Shown: positions 47,356-55,742, numbered from the stretch's first letter. The stretch is DNA of 64,000 bases from Actinomycetota bacterium (GCA_018268465.1 JAFDWN010000008.1:186001-250000); one strand, 5' to 3'. Numbers and translations: made by a program. The notes: generated from the sequence alone by a model not told the origin.

Positions 47356-49079
47356 TCCACCTCCATCTCGGGATTCGACGCGCTCGTCACGTGACGCAGC
47401 TTCTTCAGCTCCTCCCAGCGGGCCCCGGAGGGGCGATAGCCGGTGGCGGGGCCGTGGTAGTCGTTGGCATCGTTGATCGCCGACCGCGGTAAAAGTTCCC
47501 GGGTGAGAATCGCAGACGTCTGCAACAGGTCGCCGGAGACACGCTGGCGCAGCACCGCGAGCAGGTTCTCCGCGACATCGGAGAAGCCGGTTGCCTCAAG
47601 CGCTTTCACCAAGTCCAAACCGGTGATGCCGCGGTCCATGACACTCTGTGCACCCTTGAGGTCCTCAAGCACGTCGCGTGGCAGCAGTTCCCGGCTGCCG
47701 TTGGCGTACACCGCGGCGTCGACCTCTTCGTCGGTGATCGGCGGCAGGTCGAGATGGGCGAACACCGCCTGCAGCGCCTTGCCGGCCCGGGTGCGGACCG
47801 CCAGAATGTCGGACTCCTTGACGTGTCGCAAGCCGGCGTCGATCTGGAGGTCGCGCTGGATGGTGTTGAAATCGTCGTAATCATCGCTGTCGACGTTCGA
47901 GCCAGCGAACATGTTGTCGTAGTTCGGCATTGTCGAGTAACCCGAACACACCAAGTCTGTGCCAGGCATCATTTGGGGCATCAGCCGAGCCGTCCGCCGC
48001 ATCGCCGAATGCGAGAACGACTGGTCGTTGCCCGAGGCGCATTCAAGGTCGACCGCCGAGGCGATCAGGTTCTCCGCCGCCACGGCCCGGATTCCCGCGG
48101 GCACGGCTCCCGGCACGCCGATACAGGAGATCGATCCGTTCTGCAGACCCTGCACGCCGGCGCCCTTTGCCACGAGGATGCAACGAATCTCCAAGTACAG
48201 CATGGACTTCCCCTGCGCATTACCCATCTGGACCTCAGAACCGGTGCCCGATGTGAACCGCATCTTGATGCCGCGTGAGGCGTAGGCCGCCGCCAGGAAC
48301 GCCTTCGACCATGGAGTGTCGTCACCGTCGACGAACACGGGCTCGGTGCCGTAGACGGAGATGGTCTCCGCATACCCGGTGATGCCACGCATGCCGAGGT
48401 CGAGTTCGGTTGCCTCCTCCAGCGCGCACTGGGTCAACGGACCGCCCGTGCCGACCTGGCTGCCGATCTGTTGTGCCATCGCGACAAGAGGCGCGTACCG
48501 CACGACGCCCAGCGTGGTCTCCACCTCCGAGAATCCGCGAATCGACGCCTCGGCGGCATCGCACACCACCTGAATCGGATTATCCCGAGCGCTGGTGCAG
48601 TGCCCCTGATTGGCCGGGGTACGCCGGGCGCGCATCTTCTGCATCGCCATCATGATCTCGACGATGTTCAACGTCTTGGCAACGGCCAACAGCTTCGCGG
48701 GCGTCAGACCCTTGGTGATGGCGATGACCTCCGAGCGAGTCACGCTGGGATCAACCAACTTCCGGGCGATCTCGTCGGCGGGGATCGCCATCGACGCCTC
48801 GGTGGTCTCGACATCGATCGCCTTGTCGGCAATGAACTGATCGATGAAGTCGAAATCGGCGCGCGCGGTGCCGTCCATCTCGACGATGAGACCGTTCGCC
48901 ACCCGCACGCTGGGCTTCGGGTCGAAGTCGCTGTCCATCGCGACCATGCCCACCTCCGGCCACTCCTCGACGAATCCGTCGAGATTCACCGGGCGGTTCT
49001 CCAGAAGCATGGTCCGGTGGGAATGCCTCACGCCGTTCCCGTCGACCGCGGGCTGGTGCGGAACTGCTGATGCCGTCAT
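47352..49079 (-). CDS. pduC: Coenzyme B12-dependent diol/glycerol dehydratase, large subunit
   Basis: The product has 575 residues, close to the 554 of PduC with a slightly longer start. Segments such as NRPVNLDGFVEEWPEVGMVA, FIDQFIADKAID, MRARRTPANQGH and GSEVQMGNAQGKSMLYLEIR are diagnostic of the family TIM barrel. The enzyme turns 1,2-diols into aldehydes and glycerol into 3-hydroxypropionaldehyde by adenosylcobalamin radical chemistry. AGGAG lies seven bases before the ATG at 49079. It is the second gene of the operon, after the small subunit. Confidence 0.96.
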   Translation of the reverse strand: MTASAVPHQPAVDGNGVRHSHRTMLLENRPVNLDGFVEEWPEVGMVAMDSDFDPKPSVRVANGLIVEMDGTARADFDFIDQFIADKAIDVETTEASMAIPADEIARKLVDPSVTRSEVIAITKGLTPAKLLAVAKTLNIVEIMMAMQKMRARRTPANQGHCTSARDNPIQVVCDAAEASIRGFSEVETTLGVVRYAPLVAMAQQIGSQVGTGGPLTQCALEEATELDLGMRGITGYAETISVYGTEPVFVDGDDTPWSKAFLAAAYASRGIKMRFTSGTGSEVQMGNAQGKSMLYLEIRCILVAKGAGVQGLQNGSISCIGVPGAVPAGIRAVAAENLIASAVDLECASGNDQSFSHSAMRRTARLMPQMMPGTDLVCSGYSTMPNYDNMFAGSNVDSDDYDDFNTIQRDLQIDAGLRHVKESDILAVRTRAGKALQAVFAHLDLPPITDEEVDAAVYANGSRELLPRDVLEDLKGAQSVMDRGITGLDLVKALEATGFSDVAENLLAVLRQRVSGDLLQTSAILTRELLPRSAINDANDYHGPATGYRPSGARWEELKKLRHVTSASNPEMEVE

Positions 49080-49089
49080 CCACGTTCTC

Positions 49090-49518
49090 CTATTCGCTCG
49101 TCGCCAGGATGTCGCGGCGTTCGTAAACGTCGGCCGCCTCGCGAACCAATTCAGACAAATACTCCGCGCCGAACTGTGATGCCAATTCGTCGGCGATCGA
49201 TTCCAGCTCGGCTTTGGTGGATGCATTCGGACGCAACGCGTTGTATATCTCGAGCACACGCTCATCGGACAGTGCGGTCATTTCGGCAGCGCGACGCAAA
49301 TTCGCACCCAATTGGATTCTGCCGACTTTCTCGGCAATCTGCGCCTGCAGGCGCAGAGTCTCGGGCGAGATCCGCAGATCCGCGGCCTGGACGTCGCCGG
49401 CGACGACGGCCTCCATGGTGATGGCATCGATCGGCTTGCCGGTCGGGGTGAACAGCAGATCCTTGCGATGCACGCTCAGCGGGTAGTCCACCGCTGGATC
49501 GAGATTCGGTACCGTCAT
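49090..49518 (-). CDS. pduE: Diol/glycerol dehydratase, small subunit
   Basis: The product has 142 residues. DYPLSVHRKDLLFTPTGKP, then LRISPETLRLQAQIAE and DERVLEIYNALRPNASTKAE, match PduE. The N-terminus is short and lacks the roughly 30-residue extension of microcompartment PduE. It is the first gene of the eight-gene minus-strand operon (pduE-C-D, ddrA-B, a hypothetical, cobM, cobK). The start at 49518 has GGAG eight bases upstream. Confidence 0.94.
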   Translation of the reverse strand: MTVPNLDPAVDYPLSVHRKDLLFTPTGKPIDAITMEAVVAGDVQAADLRISPETLRLQAQIAEKVGRIQLGANLRRAAEMTALSDERVLEIYNALRPNASTKAELESIADELASQFGAEYLSELVREAADVYERRDILATSE

Positions 49519-49615
49519 GCACTTGCTCCAGGGGAACGGGGGCGGCGATGCCACCCGGGTGGTCCTTTACACGTGACGTGTTGCGCCTCGCGAAACCCAT
49601 TGTGGTCCGTGTCAC

Positions 49616-49632
49616 GTTGCAGTGAGGTTGCA
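49616..49632 (-). promoter_or_regulatory. Direct repeat TGCAAC-N5-TGCAAC upstream of the dehydratase operon
   Basis: On the minus strand TGCAAC occurs twice with five bases between, 98 bases before the pduE start; each copy is part of a longer repeat, CACTGCAAC. An 11-base period puts both sites on one face of the helix. The same element lies at 50661, in front of the LuxR gene. It is a good candidate activator site. The interval 49519-49878 holds no gene I can support. Confidence 0.55.
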
Positions 49633-49878
49633 GTGTTGACATGCGCAAAACGCCAGGTAACGCGGTTCGGACCCGGGGCCGCGACACCCCTGACTGGTCA
49701 ACCTGGCCCGATCTACCTGCTCATTCGGGTAGTCAGACCGGCGCGTGCGATCGCCGGTCGGAGCGTTACGGGCGGCCGGTAGCCGGGGGCGAAGCCTAGC
49801 CGTCCGGCCAGGAAAGGACCCACACGTTCGGGTGAGGCGCACCGAATCAGCCAGCCGTCACGGCTACCGTCGCCAGTC

Positions 49879-50649
49879 ATGAGCACCGCTTCGGATCGGC
49901 CGCTGCCGACCATCGCCGGTCTGGACACCGGCCGGATCCTGGCCGCGACGGCGGAGCTCGGAGACTACTTCGCGATACGCCGAGCCGACTCGCGCGGCTG
50001 GCACACCTACTCGCAGCTGATCGACCCGACCGTGATGTCACAGTTCGTGGACGAGGTGCGCTCAGCCATTGCCGGCTCGACCGGCGCCAGCCCGGAGAGA
50101 ATTCCGGCCAGATTGGCGGCATCGTCTTTTCAACTCGGCGTCGCCGCGCGCCTATTGTCGCCCATTGTCGGGTCTGCAACGCTATTCGGCGTGGTACCCC
50201 TCCTCGCGCCCGACTCCGTTGTGTGGCGTCGCGAAAACCATTCGCCGATATTCGCCATGACCGGTCTGGACTGGGCGAAAACACCCGGTCCCGCCGACGC
50301 CGCCAGGATCATCGCGATGAGGATTGCGCCGGCGTTGTTCGGATCCTTGAATGAGATTTTGCGCACCACCGCGTCGCTATCTCCGCGCGTGAGTTGGGGA
50401 AATGTGGTGTCGGCAGCCAACGGCGCGGTGACGGTGCTTGCGCTCAGCCATCCGCATCTGGAGCGCACCGGCCGCAGTCTCGTCCGGGCGTTGCTCGACA
50501 CCGAGCGCTTCGCCGACACCGGAGACTTCACTCGCGGCGCGTTCACCCGCAACAGTTGCTGTCTGTTCTATCAGCTGCCCGGATCGGGGCTCTGTGGCGA
50601 CTGCGTCCTCGCGTCGTCACCCGGCTCACGTCGGCAGCTCGGCGAGTGA
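49879..50649 (+). CDS. FhuF-like 2Fe-2S protein
   Basis: The product has 256 residues. Its C-terminus has CCLFYQLPGSGLCGDC, the Cys-Cys-x10-Cys-x2-Cys pattern of the FhuF ferric-siderophore reductase family, which binds a 2Fe-2S cluster. The preceding part is a weakly conserved helical region. It is followed by the LuxR gene, bluB and cobA on the same strand, so a role in B12 metabolism, such as reducing cobalamin before adenosylation, is possible. Iron release from siderophores is the alternative. It is divergent from the dehydratase operon. Confidence 0.78.
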   Translation: MSTASDRPLPTIAGLDTGRILAATAELGDYFAIRRADSRGWHTYSQLIDPTVMSQFVDEVRSAIAGSTGASPERIPARLAASSFQLGVAARLLSPIVGSATLFGVVPLLAPDSVVWRRENHSPIFAMTGLDWAKTPGPADAARIIAMRIAPALFGSLNEILRTTASLSPRVSWGNVVSAANGAVTVLALSHPHLERTGRSLVRALLDTERFADTGDFTRGAFTRNSCCLFYQLPGSGLCGDCVLASSPGSRRQLGE

Positions 50650-50660
50650 GTTCCTCACAT

Positions 50661-50677
50661 TGCAACGTTTGTGCAAC
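50661..50677 (+). promoter_or_regulatory. Direct repeat TGCAAC-N5-TGCAAC upstream of the LuxR-bluB-cobA operon
   Basis: TGCAAC at 50661-50666 and at 50672-50677 are separated by five bases, the same arrangement as before the dehydratase operon. It lies 48 bases before the LuxR start and just after the FhuF-like stop, so this group has its own controlled promoter. The spacer differs (GTTTG against CTCAC), which makes chance duplication of a longer sequence unlikely. Confidence 0.55.
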
Positions 50678-50725
50678 TGCGACGGCGCTACCATTCGCCC
50701 GCTCACCGCTAGGACGGAGTCAACC

Positions 50726-51472
50726 ATGGGTTTGTCACGAACGGGGTATGCACCAACTCACGCGCTGCGGCACCAGACAGAGCCGGGTATGCGACGCCAA
50801 ATCCCTGATACACGAAGGCCTTTCGATGAACCGCGCCTTCGCACCGTGCTTGTTGCCAATGACGAATTGCTGCGTCACGGATTAATCCACGTCGTCTCCC
50901 GCATCGAAGGCGTCCATCTCGTCGGCGACCTCCGGTACAACCCCGAACTGGTCGGCCGGCTGCGCACCCTGCGCCCGGATCTTCTCGTGTTCGGCGCCGA
51001 TCAGAACCTGACGCTGGCTCAGTTGCTGCTGGACCTGAAACCGGTGCCCAAGGTTGTCGTGGTGATGGACACCGCGGACCGCCGGGCCACTGCGATCGAC
51101 CATCTGCGCGCCGGGGCCGATGCCTTGGTGGATCGACGTTCACCGTCCACCGAACTGATCAGAGCCTTCCAGCGAGTCATGTCCGGGCAAACAGCTCTTG
51201 ATGCTCATACCGCCGATGCGGTGATCGCCGAGTTGCGGACACCCACGGCAGGTGTCGAAGTCGAGGGGCTCCGCCACCTCACCCGCCGGGAGCAGGATGT
51301 CCTGCACCTGCTGACTGAGGGGCTTGACAATCGCACCATCGCCGCACGGCTTTTCGTCTCCGAAGCCACCGTGAAATTCCACCTGCACAACATCATGGTC
51401 AAGTTCGGAGTGCACAAACGCGCTGCCCTGATATCGGCCGCCTTGGGTGGTCGAATCGTGAGGAGCCGATGA
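50726..51472 (+). CDS. LuxR-family regulator with degenerate receiver domain
   Basis: The product has 248 residues. Residues 40-155 have the fold pattern of a response-regulator receiver (TVLVANDELLRHGLIHVV), but the phosphorylation site is Gly90 (PDLLVFGAD) instead of Asp, and the conserved Lys is replaced in ALVDRRS. The C-terminal LuxR helix-turn-helix is complete: LTRREQDVLHLLTEGLDNRT followed by VKFHLHNIMVKFGVHKRAAL. So it likely works without phosphorylation, perhaps through a ligand. No kinase gene is adjacent. It overlaps bluB by four bases and probably controls the B12 and dehydratase genes. Confidence 0.85.
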   Translation: MGLSRTGYAPTHALRHQTEPGMRRQIPDTRRPFDEPRLRTVLVANDELLRHGLIHVVSRIEGVHLVGDLRYNPELVGRLRTLRPDLLVFGADQNLTLAQLLLDLKPVPKVVVVMDTADRRATAIDHLRAGADALVDRRSPSTELIRAFQRVMSGQTALDAHTADAVIAELRTPTAGVEVEGLRHLTRREQDVLHLLTEGLDNRTIAARLFVSEATVKFHLHNIMVKFGVHKRAALISAALGGRIVRSR

Positions 51473-52209
51473 TGCGCGATGACGTACCGACGCTAATTGG
51501 CAAACATAGTTGTGAAGGCTCGGCGACGACCGCGGCCGCCTTGTACGACGTCATTCGGCGACGGCGCGACGTGCGGGCGGAGTTCACCGGGGCACCCATT
51601 CCGCCAGCGGTCCTGAACCGTGTGCTCCAAGCAGCACACAGCGCGCCGAGCGTCGGCATGAGCCAGCCGTGGGACTTCGTCATCATCACGGATCGGATGA
51701 TCAAGGACACGTTCCACGCACACGTGATGAGCGAGCGGCAGCGCTTCCACGACAGCCTTCCCGCCGACCGGGCCCGCACCTTCGACCGGATCAAGATCGA
51801 GGGCATCCTCGAATCCTCTCTGAGCATCGTTGTCACATACGACCCGTTGCGCGCCGGGCCTGCCGTGCTGGGCAGACACACGAACCCCGATGCCGGGTTG
51901 TACTCGGTGTGCCTTGCCATCCAGAACCTCTGGCTCTCGGCCACTGCGGAAGGCCTCGGCGTCGGCTGGGTGTCGTTCTTCCGGCAGACGTTTCTGCAGG
52001 GACTACTCGATATGCCGGCCGAGATCCGGCCGGTCGCTTGGTTGTGTGTCGGTCCGGTGTCCGTGCACCAGCGCACACCGGACCTGGAGCGACATGGGTG
52101 GCGACAGCCCATACCACTGGCCGACGTCGTGCACTACGAATATTTCGGCAATCATGACCGCAGACCCGCGGACGATCTCGCGCTAGAGGGAGCCATGGAT
52201 GACCGCTGA
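51469..52209 (+). CDS. bluB: 5,6-dimethylbenzimidazole synthase BluB
   Basis: This flavin-destroying nitroreductase-fold enzyme has 246 residues. ALYDVIRRRRDVRAEFTG, AAHSAPSVGMSQPWDFVII and GLGVGWVSFF are diagnostic of BluB. It breaks down FMNH2 with oxygen to make the lower ligand of B12. Two starts are possible, ATG at 51469 or 51472; AGGAG at 51461 favours the second. It lies between the regulator and cobA with overlapping ends. Confidence 0.94.
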   Translation: MMRDDVPTLIGKHSCEGSATTAAALYDVIRRRRDVRAEFTGAPIPPAVLNRVLQAAHSAPSVGMSQPWDFVIITDRMIKDTFHAHVMSERQRFHDSLPADRARTFDRIKIEGILESSLSIVVTYDPLRAGPAVLGRHTNPDAGLYSVCLAIQNLWLSATAEGLGVGWVSFFRQTFLQGLLDMPAEIRPVAWLCVGPVSVHQRTPDLERHGWRQPIPLADVVHYEYFGNHDRRPADDLALEGAMDDR

Positions 52210-53353
52210 TCGTTCGCTGCTGCCCGCGGCGCCAGCATCACACGCGGAATCGACCTTGTCGGTGGATCTGCCCGTGCGGGGCCACGCCATCACAGTTGTC
52301 GGTTCGACCATGCGCGCCCTCACCACCATCGCCACGCTGGTCGACGCGGGCGCCTCGGTCACCGTGGTGGCGGCGCAGCCGACAGCGTACGTATCCGACC
52401 TCGCCGCCCGTGGCCTGATCACACTCCAGCGCCGTGACTTCATGCCGACTGATATCGATACGGCCGCATTGGTTTTCGCGTTCACGGGAAGGCCTGATCA
52501 CGACGCCTTTGTCACCCGCGAGGCCGCCCGGCAGGAGACCCTCTGCGTGTCAGGCGATTCGTCGGCACCTGCGACGAACGGCCAGCACCGACACGGGCGG
52601 GTGATCATCGTCGGCGGCGGGCCCGGTGACCCCGGTCTGCTCACCGTCGCGGGCCAGTCCGCGATCACCAACGCCGACGTCATCGTCACCGATCGGCTGG
52701 CGCCGGTGGCGGCCATCGGCAGGCTGGCGCCACACGCCAAGGTCATCGACGTGTCCAAGGTACCCGGCGGCCGCCGCACCGAGCAACGCGACATCAACGC
52801 CCTGCTCGTCACCCATGCCCTAGCGGGCCGCACAGTGGTGCGACTCAAGGGCGGAGACGGCTTCGTATTCGGGCGCGGCGGCGAGGAAGTGGACTGCTGT
52901 GTGCAGGCCGGCGTGTCCGTCGAGGTGATACCAGGAGTCAGCTCCGCGATCGCCGTACCGGCCGCCGCTCTCATACCGGTGACCCACCGGGGACTGACCC
53001 AGGGCTTCACGGTGGTCTCCGGTCATGTGCCACCGGGTCACCCCGAGTCGACGGTGGACTACGCCGCGTTGGCGAAGGTGAACACCACGATCATCCTGAT
53101 GATGGCGGTAGCCAACCTCGGTGCCATTGCCGGCGCGCTCATCGACGCCGGTATGGACGTCGAAACCCCTGCGGCGGTCATCGCCGACGGCAGCCTCTCG
53201 AGCCAGACCGAGGCTCGTGGCACCCTCGGCACCATCGCGAAGGTCGCAGTTGACGCCGCGATCGGACCGCCGGCGATCACCGTGATCGGGGCGGTGGCGG
53301 CGTTCGCACCGACCCTGTCCAACCTTCGCCACGCCCAGACACTGCAGATCTGA
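52199..53353 (+). CDS. cobA: Uroporphyrinogen-III C-methyltransferase with N-terminal siroheme-synthase-like domain
   Basis: The product has 384 residues. The first 120 contain a Rossmann-like segment (GHAITVVGSTMRALTTIATL) resembling the dehydrogenase part of CysG/siroheme synthase. The methylase begins near residue 133 (RVIIVGGGPGDPGLLTVAGQ) and includes VRLKGGDGFVFGRGGEE and IPGVSSAIAVPAAA, the SUMT signature. It makes precorrin-2, the first committed step towards B12 and siroheme. The N-terminal domain is short and may lack activity. It overlaps bluB by 11 bases. Confidence 0.93.
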   Translation: MTADRSLLPAAPASHAESTLSVDLPVRGHAITVVGSTMRALTTIATLVDAGASVTVVAAQPTAYVSDLAARGLITLQRRDFMPTDIDTAALVFAFTGRPDHDAFVTREAARQETLCVSGDSSAPATNGQHRHGRVIIVGGGPGDPGLLTVAGQSAITNADVIVTDRLAPVAAIGRLAPHAKVIDVSKVPGGRRTEQRDINALLVTHALAGRTVVRLKGGDGFVFGRGGEEVDCCVQAGVSVEVIPGVSSAIAVPAAALIPVTHRGLTQGFTVVSGHVPPGHPESTVDYAALAKVNTTIILMMAVANLGAIAGALIDAGMDVETPAAVIADGSLSSQTEARGTLGTIAKVAVDAAIGPPAITVIGAVAAFAPTLSNLRHAQTLQI

Positions 53354-53913
53354 TGGACCTCGCCGGCGTGCTCCGTCCACTGCCCGGCCGGGTGCTTTGG
53401 GTGGTACGACACGGTGAATCGACATGGAATGCGACGGGCCGGATGCAACGGCAGATCGCACATCCGCCGCTGACCGCCCGGGGTATCGCTCAGGCGCATG
53501 CAGCCGGATATGCCCTGCAGAACAACAGTATTCGACGTGTCATCAGTTCCGACGCGGTACGGGCAAAGCAGACGGCAGCGGCAATCGCCGGCATACTCGA
53601 CGTGGACGTGCTCATCGATGCGAGGCTGCGTGAGCGGGGCTGGGCCAGTGGGTACGGGCCGACCTCAATCAGTCGGCACGTACCCGAGCGGCTGGAGGAT
53701 CCCACGGCGCGGGTGGTCGCCGCGCTGACCGACATCGCCGCCATGACCGGGGCGACCGCCGTCGTCACCCACGGCGACATCGTGTGCGCCATGCTCGACA
53801 TTCTCGCCGATCGCAACACGACCAGCCCGTGGACGGAGGGTACCTCAGTGCCCAATGGTGTCGTGATACCGATGAAGCTCGACCGGATGCGCGCGATCGC
53901 CAGACCACGCTGA
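53353..53913 (+). CDS. Histidine-phosphatase protein, alpha-ribazole phosphatase-like
   Basis: The product has 186 residues, with the phosphatase motif VVRHGESTWN near residue 19 and the partner His in VVTHGDIVCAML. The branch with RQIAHPPLTARGIAQAHAAG is shared by CobC alpha-ribazole phosphatases and phosphoglycerate-mutase-like enzymes. Its start overlaps the cobA stop by one base, so it is part of the B12 operon, and dephosphorylation of alpha-ribazole phosphate in lower-ligand assembly is the best guess. Confidence 0.85.
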   Translation: MDLAGVLRPLPGRVLWVVRHGESTWNATGRMQRQIAHPPLTARGIAQAHAAGYALQNNSIRRVISSDAVRAKQTAAAIAGILDVDVLIDARLRERGWASGYGPTSISRHVPERLEDPTARVVAALTDIAAMTGATAVVTHGDIVCAMLDILADRNTTSPWTEGTSVPNGVVIPMKLDRMRAIARPR

Positions 53914-53920
53914 GCACGGA

Positions 53921-54355
53921 CTAGCGATCGAGCGCGGCATCCACCGTGACTGGCACGGTGGACAACGCCCGTCCGATCGGGCACATCGACGACGCGGTTT
54001 TGGCCAGTTCAATGAACGCTTCGTCGGATGAATCGAGATCGCGGGCACGGACGGACAAGCCGATACTGACGATGCCGAAATCGACCTCGGGTCCCCCCTG
54101 GGTAACCACTGCCTCGACGTGCAACACCGGGGTCTCATCAGGGCCAGGGTCCAGCAGGGCGGACAGCTGCATCGCGTAACAAGACGCATAGGCGGCGGCC
54201 AGGAGTTCCTCGGGCGAGGTTGTCTTGGCCTGATCGGCGGCGCGCGTCGCCAGCGAGTAGTCGAATGTGCCCTCTCCGGAGGACGTAAGCGCGATGGTCC
54301 CCGATCCGGTTACCAGGCCGCCCTGCCAATCGGCGCTTGCCGTGCGAACGCTCAT
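53921..54355 (-). CDS. OsmC-family peroxiredoxin
   Basis: The product has 144 residues. The first Cys site is in ELLAAAYASCYAMQLSALL and the second in AKTASSMCPIGRAL, the two-cysteine pattern of OsmC-type organic hydroperoxidases. It overlaps the adenosyltransferase gene by four bases (ATGA) with GGAGGAG upstream, so the two are coexpressed. It may protect against peroxides or reactive aldehydes formed during dehydratase turnover. Confidence 0.9.
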   Translation of the reverse strand: MSVRTASADWQGGLVTGSGTIALTSSGEGTFDYSLATRAADQAKTTSPEELLAAAYASCYAMQLSALLDPGPDETPVLHVEAVVTQGGPEVDFGIVSIGLSVRARDLDSSDEAFIELAKTASSMCPIGRALSTVPVTVDAALDR

Positions 54356-54960
54356 GGTTCTCCTCCAGGTGTCGTGCCCTTTTCCACATTCTTCGTCTGA
54401 TCCCCGCCGGGACGCCACAGCACATCACCGCCCGGGTTCTCCCGCCGCGCCAAAATGAACAGCAGGTCAGAAAGACGGTTCAAGTATCGCAATGCGCAAT
54501 CATTGACCGGCGCTCGTTCTGCAAGAATCCATGCACTACGTTCCGCCCGCCGGGCTACGGTTCGCGCTTGATGCAGGTACGCCGCCGCGGGTGTGCCTCC
54601 CGGCAGAATGAAACTGTCCAATTTGGCCAGCTCTGCGTTGAACTCGTCGCACCACGACTCCAGCTGTGTCACTTGACCTTCCGTGACCCGCAGCGGCTCG
54701 TATTGCGGATTCTCGACGATCGGGGTGCACAGGTCGGCGCCCAGGTCGAACAGGTCGTTCTGAATTGTGCGCAGTACTTCCGCAGTGCGTTCACCGACGC
54801 CGCCGCAGGCGAGCACGACACCAATCACGGCGTTGGTCTCATCACAGTCGGCATATCCGCCGACTCGGACGTCGGACTTGGGCACCCGTGACATATCCCC
54901 GAGCGCAGTCGTACCCGCGTCTCCGGTTCTGGTGTAGATCCGGGTCAGATGTACCGCCAC
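54352..54960 (-). CDS. pduO: PduO-type cob(I)alamin adenosyltransferase
   Basis: The product has 202 residues. TRIYTRTGDAGTTALGD at the N-terminus is the ATP-binding signature; VGGYADCDETNAVIG and ARRAERSAWILAE contain conserved catalytic residues. It transfers the adenosyl group of ATP to cob(I)alamin to make the dehydratase coenzyme. It lacks the second domain of two-domain PduO; that domain appears as a separate gene at 56006. The start is GTG. Confidence 0.95.
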   Translation of the reverse strand: MAVHLTRIYTRTGDAGTTALGDMSRVPKSDVRVGGYADCDETNAVIGVVLACGGVGERTAEVLRTIQNDLFDLGADLCTPIVENPQYEPLRVTEGQVTQLESWCDEFNAELAKLDSFILPGGTPAAAYLHQARTVARRAERSAWILAERAPVNDCALRYLNRLSDLLFILARRENPGGDVLWRPGGDQTKNVEKGTTPGGEP

Positions 54961-55031
54961 GCGCTACCGTCCCTGTTTCAGAATTACAATTCGGGACCGT
55001 GCACCACAGATTCTCTCTGCAGTCACAGCCA

Positions 55032-55742
55032 TCATGTTAGCGCCAAGGCCAGATACGCGGCAGCTACCGACCCGATGATCGGCCCGACGATGGGTACCCA
55101 GGAGTAGCTCCAGTCGGCGTTCGCCTTGCCGCGGATGGGCAGGATCGCGTACGCGATTCTCGGACCCAGGTCACGCGCGGGATTGATCGCGTAACCCGTC
55201 GGACCACCGAGCGCGAATCCGATCGCCATGACGACGAACGCGACGGCAGCGTAGCCGAGCGGTTCGTTCACCGACGGATTGGTGAGGATCCAGAAGATCA
55301 ACACAAAAGTGGCGATCGCTTCGGTCACGAGATTCCACGGAATCTTGCGAATGGCCGGAGCGGTGCAGAAGATCCCGCGGGTGCCGCTGTTGTCCTCGTT
55401 GTTGTCGTACTGGAGTTTGAATACGGCCCAGGCGGCGACGGCCCCCACGAACGCACCGAGAAACTGTCCGGCCCAATACACCGGCACCGTGGCCCACGGT
55501 ACGCCACCGGATATCGCGACCGCGAGCGTGACGATTGGGTTGATGTGTGCTCCCGACGGGCTGGCCACACTGGCACCGGCGAACACACCGAAGCCCCAGC
55601 CGATCACGATGATGAGCCAGTCACCACCACCCCCGTGGGAGTACGAGTTCTTGAGAACGACTGCGGCCACAGACCCGTTGCCGATCAGGCACAGAATCGC
55701 GGTACCCAAGAACTCCCAGACAAAGATGTCGAAATTCGACAC
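55032..55742 (-). CDS. glpF: Aquaglyceroporin (GlpF-like)
   Basis: This MIP-family channel has 236 residues and six predicted helices. The first pore motif reads AHINPIVTLA, with NPI replacing the usual NPA; the second is INPARDLGPR, where the Asp after NPAR marks glycerol-type channels. It would let glycerol and small diols enter. It is upstream of pduO and osmC on the same strand with a gap of 71 bases, and it is divergent from the HbpS-like gene. Confidence 0.93.
   Translation of the reverse strand: MSNFDIFVWEFLGTAILCLIGNGSVAAVVLKNSYSHGGGGDWLIIVIGWGFGVFAGASVASPSGAHINPIVTLAVAISGGVPWATVPVYWAGQFLGAFVGAVAAWAVFKLQYDNNEDNSGTRGIFCTAPAIRKIPWNLVTEAIATFVLIFWILTNPSVNEPLGYAAVAFVVMAIGFALGGPTGYAINPARDLGPRIAYAILPIRGKANADWSYSWVPIVGPIIGSVAAAYLALALT

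Noticed and set aside
49519..49878. Cobalamin riboswitch in front of the dehydratase operon
   Set aside because: I looked for the B12 box and the CCGG hairpin on both strands and found neither. The interval holds the TGCAAC repeat instead.
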